In this document: in pieces, positions 1 through 8,390 of the stretch
Numbering within the stretch: the stretch's first letter is position 1
How the letters are laid out: the number at the start of each line of letters is the position of its first letter
NCBI RefSeq assembly: GCF_016863535.1
Contig: NZ_BOPB01000012.1
Span: 59,884 to 123,883, forward strand
Direction of reading: 5' to 3'
DNA from: Micromonospora lutea
GTDB lineage: Bacteria; Actinomycetota; Actinomycetes; Mycobacteriales; Micromonosporaceae
Length of the DNA: 64,000 nt
Notes under the pieces: generated by a model
Told to the model about the DNA's origin: nothing
Database searches by the model: none
What the model saw: only the letters and a program-made list of their open reading frames with translations
Made by a program: the position numbers and the translations under genes

Positions 1-7
1 GGTGGGG

Positions 8-1180
8 TCAGATGAGTTCGAGGATGGTGGCGTTGGCCATGCCGCCGCCCTCACACATGGTCTGCAGACCGTAGCGGATGCCGTTGTCGCGCATGTGGGC
101 GAGCATCGTGGTCATGATCCGGGCACCGGAACCGCCGAGCGGATGCCCGAGGGCGATCGCACCGCCGCGCGGATTCAGCCGCTCCGGGTCCGCCTCGGTC
201 TCCGCCAACCAGGCCAACGGCACCGGGGCGAACGCCTCGTTCACCTCGTACACCCCGATCTCCTCGATGCCCAGCCCCGCGCGGCGCAGCGCCTTGGCGG
301 TCGCCGGGATCGGCGCGGTCAGCATGGCGACGGGATCGTCGGCCGCGACCACGGCGGTGTGCACGCGGGCCAGCGGACGCAGCCCGTGCCGGCTGGCCCA
401 CTCGCTCGTGGTGACCGCCAGCGCGGCGGCACCGTCGGAGATCTGCGAGGCCGAACCGGCGGTGACCACACCGTCAGGGTGGAACGGAGTGGCCAGCTCG
501 CCCAGCTTCTCCAACGAGGTGTCACGCCGGATGCCCTCGTCCATCGCGAACTTGCCGCCGTCGGCGAGCACCACCGGAGCAACTTCAGCCTCGAACGCAC
601 CCGCGTCCTGCGCTGCGGCGGCCTTCTCGTGGCTGGCCAGGGCGAACTCGTCGAGCTGAGTGCGGGACAGACGCCATCGCCGGGCGATCAACTCCGCCCC
701 GACGCCCTGGTTGAAGGGAAGCGGAGAGTCCTCGGCGACACCCTCGACCCCCCGGTACCGGGCCAGGATCTGCTCGCTGAACGGCATTCCGCCAGCCACG
801 CTGGAGCCCATCGGCACCCGGGTCATGGACTCCACGCCACCGGCGACAACCAGGTCCGCCTGCCCGGAGAGCACCGTGGCCGCGGCGAAGTGCAGTGCCT
901 GCTGGCTGGAACCGCATTGCCGGTCCACGGTGGTGCCGGGCACCGACTCGGGCCAGCCGGCGGCCAGGACGGCGTTCCGGGCGACGTTCCACGACTGTTC
1001 GCCGACCTGCGAGACGCAGCCCCAGACCACGTCGTCCACCTGGGCCGGATCGATGCCGGTGCGTTCGGTGAGGGCGCGCAGCACGTGCGCGGACAGATCC
1101 ACCGGGTGCACCGTGGCCAGGTTGCCCTTACGCCGCCCGACCGGGGTACGCACCGCACCGACGATAACCGCGTCACTCAT
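8..1180 (-). CDS. Thiolase family protein (acetyl-CoA acetyltransferase)
   Basis: Catalyses thiolytic cleavage or condensation of acyl-CoA with acetyl-CoA in the cytoplasm, in fatty acid or ketoacid metabolism. The 390-residue length is standard for thiolases. The acyl-accepting cysteine is Cys89 in VDRQCGSSQQ, the histidine lies in GHPLGGSGAR near residue 345, and the second cysteine is in TMCEGGGMANA at the C-terminus. The open frame continues upstream, but the protein starts MSDAVIVGAVRTP, as thiolases do, with GGGAG-like RBS bases GGGAG six bases before this ATG. A reverse-strand TAGGAT at 1213-1218 is a possible -10. Substrate chain length cannot be told from sequence. Confidence 0.95.
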   Translation of the reverse strand: MSDAVIVGAVRTPVGRRKGNLATVHPVDLSAHVLRALTERTGIDPAQVDDVVWGCVSQVGEQSWNVARNAVLAAGWPESVPGTTVDRQCGSSQQALHFAAATVLSGQADLVVAGGVESMTRVPMGSSVAGGMPFSEQILARYRGVEGVAEDSPLPFNQGVGAELIARRWRLSRTQLDEFALASHEKAAAAQDAGAFEAEVAPVVLADGGKFAMDEGIRRDTSLEKLGELATPFHPDGVVTAGSASQISDGAAALAVTTSEWASRHGLRPLARVHTAVVAADDPVAMLTAPIPATAKALRRAGLGIEEIGVYEVNEAFAPVPLAWLAETEADPERLNPRGGAIALGHPLGGSGARIMTTMLAHMRDNGIRYGLQTMCEGGGMANATILELI

Positions 1181-1310
1181 GTCTACTCCCGGGTAACTTG
1201 AGCTGTTCCCGATCCTACGCCCACCCCGGCCGACCCTCCCGTCCCCGCCCTCGTCGACCGCCGGTCCCGGGGCGGATGCCGGTGCCCGACGGCGCTGGCA
1301 TGCTGGTGCT

Positions 1311-1751
1311 GTGGCGTACGACACGATCGCGCAGCAGTGGCGGGTGCCCCCGGCCCTACCGGCCCTCAAGCTGGCTACGGCAGCCACCGTGCTCGCCCTG
1401 GGGATTCTGCTCGCCGAGGGAGACCAGCTCCGGCCGGTGCTCGGTGGGCTGGCCGCGGCGGTGCTCACGGGTTGGGGCCTGCGGGACCTGGTCACGCCGG
1501 TGCGGCTGGCGGTGGACGAGACCGGCATCACCGTTCCGGCTGGGCTGCTGAGCCGACGGCACCTGCCCTGGCCAGCGGTGGAGACCATTCAGGTGCAACG
1601 GTCCGGACGTGCACTCGCCGGCCCGATGCTGGAGATCGACGCGGGCGAGTCACTGCACCTGTTCAGCCGGCTCGATCTCGGTGCCGACCCGGCCGAGGTC
1701 GCCGAGGCGTTGCGGATTGCGCGTGCGAGCAGGCCCGACGGCACCGGTTGA
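1311..1751 (+). CDS. PH domain-containing membrane protein
   Basis: A 146-residue protein with two closely spaced hydrophobic helices at about residues 17-55, followed by a bacterial PH-like (bPH2/DUF-type) domain containing LAVDETGITVPAGLLSRR and LPWPAVETIQV. Such proteins are small inner-membrane proteins of unknown role. The GTG start is followed by MAYDTIAQQW; there is no Shine-Dalgarno and a CATGCT box sits 6 nt upstream (1299-1304), so it may be leaderless. It is divergent from the thiolase and convergent with the rhomboid gene. Family assignment is by fold pattern only. Confidence 0.75.
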   Translation: MAYDTIAQQWRVPPALPALKLATAATVLALGILLAEGDQLRPVLGGLAAAVLTGWGLRDLVTPVRLAVDETGITVPAGLLSRRHLPWPAVETIQVQRSGRALAGPMLEIDAGESLHLFSRLDLGADPAEVAEALRIARASRPDGTG

Positions 1752-1811
1752 CCTGCCCCGGCCCCGCCGACCTGACCGGGCCGAGCCTTGCCGGCACCGT
1801 GTCCGAGCAGG

Positions 1812-2723
1812 TCAGCCCAGCAACGCGGCCGTCCGGACCAAGGCCATCCCGAGCAGCGCCACGACGATGACCGCGCCACCACCGAACTGCACAAGCGTCC
1901 GGTGCGACCGCGGCGCGTAGGCCAGCACCAGAGCCATCAGCGCGCCGAACACCAGGCCACCCAGGTGACCGGCGATCGAGATCTGCGGCACGGTGAAGGT
2001 GAAGATCAGGTTGATCACCAGGATGGGAACGATGGCCGAGGTGTCCCGGCCCAGCCGTCGCATGATCACGAAGATCGCCGCGAAGAGGCCGAAGATGGCG
2101 GTCGACGCTCCCGCAGACATCTGATTCGGCGCGCTGAACACGTAGACCGCGACGTTGCCGCCGAAGCCGGCGATGAAGTAGAGCGCGGCGAACCGCAGTG
2201 GCCCGAGCACCGCCTCCAGCGAGCGGCCGAGCACCCAGAGCGCCCACATGTTCAGCAGCAGGTGCACCACGCCGTAGTGCAGGAACATCGCGGTGAGCAG
2301 GCGGTACCACTGGCCCTCGGCTACTCCGCCCACGGTGCCGTCGAGGAACATCGCCCGACCCAACACCGCACCCCACTCGGTCAACGGGGTGCTGCCACCC
2401 ATCAAACCGCCGAAGCCGTTTCCGCCGGCCGCCGCGTCCCCACCCCGGTCCGAAGCGATCGACGCCAACATCACCAGCAGGTTGAGGGCGATCAGGGTCT
2501 TGGTCACGTAGCCGTGTCGACCGACGACGCCGCCGCCGAAGGCGGTACGTGCTGGCCGTACGCTACGACGCCCTTCCGACACGCATTCCGGGCACTGGAA
2601 CCCGACCGACGCCTCGTTCATGCAGTCCGGGCAGATCGACCGGTCGCACCGGGTGCAGCGGACGTACGTCTCTCGTCCGGGATGGCGGTAGCAGGCCGGC
2701 GTGGTCGGCGGGGACTCGCTCAT
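1812..2723 (-). CDS. Rhomboid family intramembrane serine protease with N-terminal zinc finger
   Basis: Intramembrane serine protease of 303 residues. The N-terminus (about 10-45) is a B-box-like zinc-binding region with paired cysteines (CTRCD, CPDC, CPEC) and a histidine. The rhomboid domain follows with six to seven membrane helices: the catalytic serine is in GASTAIFG, and the histidine partner is in AGHLGGLVFG. A cytosolic zinc-ribbon fused to rhomboid is a common actinobacterial arrangement. Start MSESPPTTPACYRHPG is the first ATG of the frame. Substrates are unknown. It lies downstream of the cyclophilin on the same strand, with a strong hairpin between them. Confidence 0.93.
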   Translation of the reverse strand: MSESPPTTPACYRHPGRETYVRCTRCDRSICPDCMNEASVGFQCPECVSEGRRSVRPARTAFGGGVVGRHGYVTKTLIALNLLVMLASIASDRGGDAAAGGNGFGGLMGGSTPLTEWGAVLGRAMFLDGTVGGVAEGQWYRLLTAMFLHYGVVHLLLNMWALWVLGRSLEAVLGPLRFAALYFIAGFGGNVAVYVFSAPNQMSAGASTAIFGLFAAIFVIMRRLGRDTSAIVPILVINLIFTFTVPQISIAGHLGGLVFGALMALVLAYAPRSHRTLVQFGGGAVIVVALLGMALVRTAALLG

Positions 2724-2841
2724 CGCTGGCTCCAGATCCCCGAGCGCTCAGTCATGCGAGCAAAGGTACCCCGAGCCACCACTCAGACGGGTCGAGGCGT
2801 ACCCCGGCCCGATCGCTCGCCAGCAACCCGGCCCGCGGTGC

Positions 2842-2885
2842 GGGGGACTGGTCCGGACACGGGTGTCGTGTCCGGACCAGCCCCC
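2842..2885 (-). terminator. Long GC-rich hairpin, probable terminator of the cyclophilin gene
   Basis: Arms CTGGTCCGGACACG (2848-2861) and CGTGTCCGGACCAG (2867-2880) pair perfectly around a 5-nt loop, extended by G-runs and C-runs at the base with one bulged A. It lies about 120 bases past the cyclophilin stop and 120 bases before the rhomboid start. No T-tract follows, as is usual in high-GC actinobacteria. The rest of the 2724-3006 gap shows no gene. Confidence 0.6.
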
Positions 2886-3006
2886 AACCGCCGTGGTCGT
2901 TGTCCGCCCTCGCCGGTGTGCCAGCAACGGCACCCGGTGAGCTGATGGACCGGACCGCGAACCCGCAGGCCGGCCCAGCCAACTGGCATCTGCCGCGAGC
3001 GCCCGG

Positions 3007-3534
3007 TCAGGCCGAGCGCTCGATCTCGATGCGCTCGATGACGACGTCCTGGAGCGGCCGGTCGCTGGGACCGGTCGGGGTGTTGGCAATCGCATCGACA
3101 GTCTTCGCGGACTGCTCGTCGGCCACCTGCCCGAAAATGGTGTGCCGGTTGTTCAGGTGCGGCGTCGGCGAGACGGTGATGAAGAACTGCGAGCCGTTGG
3201 TGCCCGGCCCGGCGTTCGCCATCGCCAGCAGGTACGGCCGGTCGAACCGCAGCTCAGGGTGGAACTCGTCGGCGAAGGTGTAACCCGGCCCGCCACGGCC
3301 GGTCCCGGTCGGGTCACCCATCTGGATCATGAACCCGCTGATCACCCGGTGCGAGATGGTGCCGTCGTAGTACGGCCCACTGCCCGGCTGCCCGGTCCGC
3401 GGGTCGGTGTACTCGCGCGTGCCCTCGGCCAGCTCGACGAAGTTGCGGACGGTCTTCGGCGCGTGGTTGGCGAAGAGCTCCAGCCGGATCGGGCCGGCGT
3501 TGGTGTGCACGGTGGCGTAGACAGCCTCGGCCAC
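3007..3534 (-). CDS. Peptidyl-prolyl cis-trans isomerase, cyclophilin type
   Basis: Cytosolic cyclophilin (175 residues, no signal peptide) that accelerates proline isomerisation during protein folding. Typical cyclophilin motifs are in order: NHAPKTVRNFVELA, ISGFMIQMGDPTGTGRGGPGY is abbreviated here to MIQMGDPTGTG, then GTNGSQFFITV and NNRHTIFGQV. The GTG start has AGGAG five bases upstream and gives MAEAVYATVHTNAGPI, which aligns with the family N-terminus. It is transcribed divergently from the membrane protein at 3651. Actinobacteria usually carry this gene near the replication origin. Confidence 0.95.
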   Translation of the reverse strand: MAEAVYATVHTNAGPIRLELFANHAPKTVRNFVELAEGTREYTDPRTGQPGSGPYYDGTISHRVISGFMIQMGDPTGTGRGGPGYTFADEFHPELRFDRPYLLAMANAGPGTNGSQFFITVSPTPHLNNRHTIFGQVADEQSAKTVDAIANTPTGPSDRPLQDVVIERIEIERSA

Positions 3535-3650
3535 GGGTACTCCTTACTCGTTGGTCAGTTCCATGCGGATCCTCCCATGTGCCCGATCTGGACATGCGGA
3601 GGCATCCGAAGGTGGAGGATGAGACAGAGCAACTCCCAGGAGGTGGGACC

Positions 3651-4391
3651 GTGTTTGGAAACTGGCGGCGTAAGACCCAGGCGCAGTTGGCCCGGGCCGA
3701 ACTGAACCGCGGCGTCGGTCACCTGAGGCAGGCTGCCACGCATGCCGCGAGGGGAGCCGGCGACACGGTCGGCCCGCGCTTCCAGGCCGCCCGTGGTGCG
3801 ATGGCACCGACCGCCGTGATCGTTCGGGACCGGGCATCGAGCGGGCTCGCGACCACGGCCGCCGCACTCGCGCCGATCGCTCTGGCCGTACGTCATGCGC
3901 AGTCCGACGCAGCCAGTCGGGCCGCCAAGGGAAAGAAGGCCGCAGTTGCCAAGCAGGCTGAGGTCAGCAGGAAGGCGAAGAAGATGAGGGCGAAGAAGAA
4001 GTCCCGCCGCAGCGGGACGATGGTCGGCCTGCTGGCCGCCGGTGTGGTTGCCGGGCTGGCCGGCGCGGTGGCCCTACGGCGGCACCGCGAGCAGCAGGAG
4101 TGGGCCGAGTACGACGCGGGTGCCGCGCTTGAGCCGATGCACGAGGAGGTGGAGACCATCGAGGTGCGTACGGCCGGCCCGGCCGGTGCCGGCAAGGTAG
4201 CGACCGGAGCGGGCAGTTCGGCGGTGGCCGCCGGCGACAGCGCCTCCACCACCCCCACCGCGACCGCGCCGTCCCCCATCACCCCCACCGGGAAGGTCCC
4301 CTCGGTCGCGGAAGGCGCCCGCACCAGCACCGGCCGCCCCGCCGACGACCTCACCAAGGCCACCAACCACAAATCCAACACCCGCCCATAA
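3651..4391 (+). CDS. Membrane-anchored DUF5324-like protein
   Basis: 246-residue protein of unknown function. The GTG start is supported by AGGAGGT at 3639-3645; the frame is open earlier but without RBS. The N-terminal half is Ala/Arg-rich and predicted helical, a strongly basic stretch of repeated Lys (about 110-145) precedes one membrane helix (GLLAAGVVAGLAGAVAL), and the C-terminal third is Thr/Ala/Pro-rich, probably disordered. This layout resembles actinobacterial DUF5324 proteins, but the match is by layout and not certain. The 116-bp gap to the divergent cyclophilin gene holds both promoters. Confidence 0.7.
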   Translation: MFGNWRRKTQAQLARAELNRGVGHLRQAATHAARGAGDTVGPRFQAARGAMAPTAVIVRDRASSGLATTAAALAPIALAVRHAQSDAASRAAKGKKAAVAKQAEVSRKAKKMRAKKKSRRSGTMVGLLAAGVVAGLAGAVALRRHREQQEWAEYDAGAALEPMHEEVETIEVRTAGPAGAGKVATGAGSSAVAAGDSASTTPTATAPSPITPTGKVPSVAEGARTSTGRPADDLTKATNHKSNTRP

Positions 4392-4445
4392 CACCCAACC
4401 CCACCCCACCCAACCCCACCCAACCCCGCCCCGCCCCGTCCAGGT

Positions 4446-4502
4446 TGATCATGAGGTTGTTACCGCGACACGCCGATGAGCGCGGTAACAACCTCATGAT
4501 CG
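4446..4502. terminator. Bidirectional hairpin between convergent genes
   Basis: Arms TGATCATGAGGTTGTTACCG and CGGTAACAACCTCATGATCG (about 4446-4467 and 4479-4502) form a stem of roughly 22 pairs with a 12-nt loop. It sits between the convergent DUF5324-like and corA genes, so it can stop transcription from both sides. The right arm ends in GATCGACGCG, a tail shared with the hairpin at 42376-42447. The flanking 4392-4445 is a C-rich run of CCCAACCC units. Confidence 0.75.
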
Positions 4503-4546
4503 ACGCGAGGAGCGGGGAGCGGGAGCGGGGAGCGGGGTGGGTGGGG

Positions 4547-5731
4547 TTAGAGCCAGTCGTTGCGGCGGAACCAGCGGTAGAGGGTGAGGGACGTGGCGAG
4601 CATCAGGGCCAGCACCCCTGGATAGCCGTAGGTCCAGTTCAGCTCCGGCATGAAGCCGAAGTTCATGCCGTAGACGCCGGCGATCGCCGTCCACACGGCG
4701 GCGATGGCCGCCCAAGCAGCGATCTTGCGCATGTCGTTGTTCTGGTCGACCGTCACCTGGGCCAGCCGCGCCTGAAGAATCGAGTTCAGCAGGTCGTCGT
4801 GGGAGTTGATCTGCTCGACGGTGCGGCTGAGATGGTCCTGCACGTCCCGGAAGTAACGGCGAACCTCCTTGGGCACGTCCCGGTTCATCTGCGCGGTCAG
4901 CGCCAGCAACGGGCGCTGCAACGGCATCACCGCCCGTTTGAACTCGACCAGTTCCCGCTTCATCTGGTAGATCCGCTGGATCCGGCCGCTGGTCTGGCGG
5001 TCGAACACCTCCGTCTCCAGCACGTCCATGTCGTCCTCAAGCTGGTCGGCGACCTCCAGGTAGAGGTCGACGACCCGGTCAGTGATCGCGTACGCGACGG
5101 CCCAGGGGCCGTTGAGCAGCAGTTCCCGGCGAGCTTCCAACTCCTCGCGTAGGGGCGTCAGCCGGCCGGCATCACCGTGCCGGACACTGATCACGAACTG
5201 CGGGCCGATGAAGAGCATCACCTGCCCGGTCTCCACCACATCGGAGTTCTCCGTCAGCTCGGTGTGCTCGCAGTACCGGGCGGTGCGCAGCACCAGGAAG
5301 CTGACCTCGCCGAAGCGCTCCAACTTCGGACGTTGCCGGGCCTTCACCGCGTCTTCCACGGCCAGTTCGTGCAGCCCGTACGTGGTGGCGATCTCGGTCA
5401 TCTCGGCAAGATCCGGCTCGTGCAGGCCGAGCCAGACGAAACCCGACTCGGCGTCGCGAGCCGCAGCCAGCGCGCCGGCGTAGTCCCAGTCGCCGGCCTG
5501 CCGATGCCCATCGAGGTAGAGCGCGCAGTCGACCACCGCGCTACGCCGCTGTGCGGCCTGCGGCTGGTCGGACTGTGATCCGTCGGCGCCGAGCCGGCGC
5601 GTGACGGCCCGCATGGGCGACCAGTTTCGGGGTCGTAGGGCGCGGCCCCCGTTGGCGTTCGCGGTCCGGGTGCCCTCGGTGGCCGGGCCGTCCGCGGAGG
5701 TCGCCTCCGCACGCTGCGTCCGCTCCGTCAT
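4547..5731 (-). CDS. corA: Magnesium and cobalt transport protein CorA
   Basis: Pentameric inner-membrane channel for Mg2+ (and Co2+). The 394-residue protein has an N-terminal cytosolic alpha/beta domain, a long stalk helix, and two C-terminal membrane helices; the pore signature YGMNF follows the first helix, and the second ends in the basic tail LYRWFRRNDWL. The first 60 residues are a low-complexity, probably disordered extension. Start ATG has GGGAGGG five bases upstream. Convergent with the gene at 3651. Confidence 0.95.
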   Translation of the reverse strand: MTERTQRAEATSADGPATEGTRTANANGGRALRPRNWSPMRAVTRRLGADGSQSDQPQAAQRRSAVVDCALYLDGHRQAGDWDYAGALAAARDAESGFVWLGLHEPDLAEMTEIATTYGLHELAVEDAVKARQRPKLERFGEVSFLVLRTARYCEHTELTENSDVVETGQVMLFIGPQFVISVRHGDAGRLTPLREELEARRELLLNGPWAVAYAITDRVVDLYLEVADQLEDDMDVLETEVFDRQTSGRIQRIYQMKRELVEFKRAVMPLQRPLLALTAQMNRDVPKEVRRYFRDVQDHLSRTVEQINSHDDLLNSILQARLAQVTVDQNNDMRKIAAWAAIAAVWTAIAGVYGMNFGFMPELNWTYGYPGVLALMLATSLTLYRWFRRNDWL

Positions 5732-6044
5732 CGCGTCCCTCCCCCCGCCGACTGCGGCTTGCAGGTTACGCCGCCGCAGCGATCATGGTCGTGCGGCAGG
5801 GGTGGCGCCGGACGGACCGGACCGCATCCGGGGGGTGAGGGGGCGATCCGGCCCGCCCGGCACCGTTGGGGGCGGGGGTTGTGCTGGCCGCGTCACACCG
5901 ACGCGTGGGCGGCTGGGCCGCGTTTGGTACCGGAATCGTGACGGCGGGGCCGACCTGATTTCTGGTACGCGTGGTGAGTGACGCTCGCAGCATTGTGGGC
6001 CCGGAGTCGCTCCAGCGGGAGGTCCAGGCCCGCCAATATTGCCG
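5732..6044. other. Intergenic region without recognised gene
   Basis: About 310 GC-rich bases between the corA start and the hairpin after the aminotransferase gene. It must contain the corA promoter (reverse strand). Short open frames occur (for example from GTG 5974 forward) but have no RBS and no recognisable product. Confidence 0.5.
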
Positions 6045-6066
6045 TTCTGTCGGAAATCTGACAGAA
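6045..6066 (-). terminator. Hairpin abutting the aminotransferase stop codon
   Basis: TTCTGTC (6045-6051) and GACAGAA (6060-6066) are a perfect 7-bp inverted repeat with an 8-nt loop, only 2 bases beyond the stop codon on the reverse strand. It is AT-richer than its surroundings. Probable short terminator or mRNA 3' stabiliser. Confidence 0.5.
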
Positions 6067-6068
6067 AT

Positions 6069-7163
6069 TCAGCCGCGTACCGCCTCCATCGCCTCGGCCA
6101 GCCGCCGAACACCCTCATCGATCCGGTCTGCGGTGACCGCCGAATAGGCCAGCCGCAACGCGTGCCGCCCGCCGTCGATGACGAAGTCGCTGCCCTTGAC
6201 CACCGCGACCCCGCGCTCGGCCGCCGCCGGGGCGAGCCGGTCCACCTCGACGTCCTCCGGCAACTCGACCCAGAGGAAGTAGCCACCGTCCGGTTCCACG
6301 AATCGGGCCTCGGGAATGTGCCGACGCAGCGATTCGGCGAGCACCCTGGCCCGTTCGCCGAGGGCCGCCCGGACCGTCTCGATCGACCGCCCGATGTCCC
6401 CCGACACACAGAACTGATGCACGATGGCCTGCGAGACCATGCCGGGAGAGATGTAGAGGCTGGTCGCCTTCTTCACGATGTCCGCGATCAGGTCCGTCGG
6501 ACCCACCAGGTACCCGACCCGGACGCCAGGGCAGACGGTCTTGGTGAAGCTGGAGGCGTGTACGACCACGTTGCGGGTGTCCATTGACAGCATCGACGGC
6601 AGCGCCTCGCCCCGGAACCGGATGTCCGCGTACGGGTCGTCCTCGAAGATCGTGAAACCGAACTCGGCGGCCAGGTCCAGTAGTTCGTGCCGCTTCTCCA
6701 GGGACAACGTCACGCCGGCCGGGTTCTGGTAGTTCGGGATGACATGGGCCAGCCGGGGACGCACCCCGGACTCCAGCAGCTTGCGCAACTCGGCGGTGTC
6801 CAGGCCGTCCGGCTGGATGGTGACGCCGTGCAGTTCACTGCCCATGTTCCGCAGGTTGAGCAGGGTGCGGTCATAGGTGGGACGCTCCACCACCACCGCG
6901 TCGCCGGGACGGACCAGGTGCTCGAAGAGAAAGGCGTCAGCCTGCAACGAGCCGTTGGTGACCAGCACCTGCTCCGCCGCCACGCCGTGCTTCTCGGCGA
7001 TCCACTTGCGGAGCGGGACGTAACCGACGGAGGTGCCGTACGCGGTCACACCGGCGGGGTCGGCGTCGAAGGCACGGACGGCGGCGGCCTTGAGCCCCTC
7101 GACATCGACGATGTCCAGTGAGGGTGCGCCACGGGCGAAGGAGATCATCTGCTCGGCGGTCAT
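6069..7163 (-). CDS. PLP-dependent aminotransferase, class I/II (MocR/LysN-like)
   Basis: 364-residue fold-type I aminotransferase like 2-aminoadipate aminotransferases. PLP-binding features in order: YGTSVGYVPLRKWIAE near residue 40, TNGSLQADAF (phosphate loop), NYQNPAGVTLS, FEDDPYADIRF, and the Schiff-base lysine in SSFTKTVCPGVRVGY; the C-terminal arginine region is HALRLAYSAV. There is no GntR DNA-binding domain, so this is an enzyme and not a MocR regulator. Substrate unknown. The ATG lies 8 nt after a reverse-strand TACGCT, suggesting a leaderless mRNA. Confidence 0.92.
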   Translation of the reverse strand: MTAEQMISFARGAPSLDIVDVEGLKAAAVRAFDADPAGVTAYGTSVGYVPLRKWIAEKHGVAAEQVLVTNGSLQADAFLFEHLVRPGDAVVVERPTYDRTLLNLRNMGSELHGVTIQPDGLDTAELRKLLESGVRPRLAHVIPNYQNPAGVTLSLEKRHELLDLAAEFGFTIFEDDPYADIRFRGEALPSMLSMDTRNVVVHASSFTKTVCPGVRVGYLVGPTDLIADIVKKATSLYISPGMVSQAIVHQFCVSGDIGRSIETVRAALGERARVLAESLRRHIPEARFVEPDGGYFLWVELPEDVEVDRLAPAAAERGVAVVKGSDFVIDGGRHALRLAYSAVTADRIDEGVRRLAEAMEAVRG

Positions 7164-7171
7164 GGCTGTTC

Positions 7172-7177
7172 AGCGTA
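7172..7177 (-). promoter_or_regulatory. -10 box for a leaderless aminotransferase mRNA
   Basis: TACGCT on the reverse strand, 8 nt before the ATG at 7163, with no Shine-Dalgarno between. Confidence 0.5.
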
Positions 7178-7292
7178 CGGGCGGTGGTGGGCCGCACGCC
7201 GACGGCACGGCGATGTCCGCATCCTGAGCCACCGGGTCGGGTGAACGGCGGACCCCGGCGGACGATCCACTCACACCGGGGTCCGCAACAGA

Positions 7293-7751
7293 TCAGGCCG
7301 CCAGGCTGACCGGTTCGTCCAGCGGCCGTCGCGAGGTCCCCGCCACCCGGAGGCCGAGGAGAGTCATCAACTGCCCCCAGTCGAAGTAGGACCGCCAGCC
7401 GGCGATCCGGCCCCGGCGCACCCGGACGACGTCCACCACCTCCCAGGAGACGTTCCGTCCGGTGGGCGCGATGGTGCCGAAGGGGGTGTGCAGCACCCCC
7501 GTGTGGGTGCCGGTCAACCGGTGCTCGACCGCCGCACCACCTGCCGTGCGTATCGCACCGAGCGGGTCGACCTGCAGGTCGGGAAAGGCCCCCGTCCAGG
7601 TACGCAGCAGGGCCGGCAACTCGGTCGGGCGCACCGTCACGCCGGGCATGGCGTAACGGGCGTCCGTCGCGTACAGCTCCGGCAGGCGAGCCACGTCCCG
7701 CCGCAGGAGCATCTCGTACTGCTGCTGGATCAACCGGTCCGCGCCGCGCAT
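7293..7751 (-). CDS. SnoaL-like / NTF2-fold ester-cyclase-type protein
   Basis: 152 residues with the cone-shaped NTF2 fold of SnoaL-like proteins: helix QQQYEMLLRRDVARLPELYA, then YAMPGVTVRPTE, WTGAFPDLQVDP, HRLTGTHTG and the end WRSYFDWGQLMTLLG. Family members are small-molecule cyclases, isomerases or binding proteins; no substrate can be assigned. ATG 7751 is preferred over GTG 7754 because of GGAGG at 7756-7760. Gene neighbours give no pathway clue. Confidence 0.8.
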   Translation of the reverse strand: MRGADRLIQQQYEMLLRRDVARLPELYATDARYAMPGVTVRPTELPALLRTWTGAFPDLQVDPLGAIRTAGGAAVEHRLTGTHTGVLHTPFGTIAPTGRNVSWEVVDVVRVRRGRIAGWRSYFDWGQLMTLLGLRVAGTSRRPLDEPVSLAA

Positions 7752-7876
7752 CACGCCTCCCCGCGGGGCACGATCCGCCCGCGCCCACAGCAGGGGCAGT
7801 ACCCGCCGACCGGCGCGTTCAACCGGAACGGCTCGGCCAGCGATGCGGTCAACCGGGTGACAACCGGCCGGCTACC

Positions 7877-8273
7877 TCATCCGCCGGTGCCGACCATCCG
7901 GCTGGCCGCCCACACCCGCATGATGTCGCGTACGGAGATGACGCCGGCGACCTCACGACCGTCGAGGACGACGAGATGCCGGAAGCCACCCCGGGCCATC
8001 GCCGCCGCCGCTTCCTCGATCGTCCACTCCGGCCCGGCGTAGACGACGTCCCAGGTCAGGTGGGCCCCGGTCCGCTCGACATCGCAGTCGAGACCGGCAC
8101 CGATCGCGTTGAGCACGTCGCGCTCGGTCATGATCCCGATCCCCTCGGAATCCGGATCGATCACCACGGCCGACCCGACGCCGCGCTCCGACATCATCCG
8201 CGCCGCCTGGCGGGAGCGTGTGCTCCGGACCGACCACGAGGATCTCACTGGACATTGCTTCCCGAACCTGCAT
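7877..8273 (-). pseudogene. CBS-domain pair protein, apparently frameshifted
   Basis: Two CBS domains, the fold that usually binds adenosine nucleotides. The N-terminus MQVREAMSSEILVVGPEHTL is encoded from ATG 8273 in one frame, while the continuation RQAARMMSERGVGSAVV, the rest of CBS1 (GIMTERDVLNAI) and CBS2 (FRHLVVLDGREVAGVISV) lie in another. Joining them requires removing one base from the GGG run at 8212-8214. Read through, the product would be about 131 residues, the usual length for such stand-alone CBS proteins. It is either a true frameshift or a sequencing error; an internal GTG start in the second frame (in CPVRSSW) is a less likely alternative. Confidence 0.75.
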
Positions 8274-8377
8274 GACACATCACCCCTATGGGACAGCCGC
8301 ACCCGGATACCCGCAATGGTGAACCCCGTAGGTTTCCGGGACAAGACCGGACATCGTCGTGGCGGGGCGGTCACGGC

Positions 8378-8390
8378 TACTGTTCTTGAC
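8378..8390 (+). promoter_or_regulatory. -10 box for a leaderless NUDIX mRNA
   Basis: TACTGT at 8378-8383 followed by 7 nt and then GTG 8391. No Shine-Dalgarno is present; this box decides the start chosen for the NUDIX gene. Confidence 0.55.

Noticed and set aside
1749..1814. TGACCTGC / GCAGGTCA pair between the PH-domain and rhomboid genes
   Set aside because: Arms are 8 bp but 50 bases apart; weak as a terminator.
1788..2945. 385-residue forward frame opposite the rhomboid gene
   Set aside because: Low-complexity shadow, no RBS, no family motif.
5974..6090. Short forward ORF beginning GTG in the corA/aminotransferase gap
   Set aside because: No RBS or family; runs into the reverse-strand aminotransferase gene.
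8316..8390. ATG 8316 as start of the NUDIX gene
   Set aside because: Adds 25 unconserved residues; GTG 8391 follows a clear TACTGT box.
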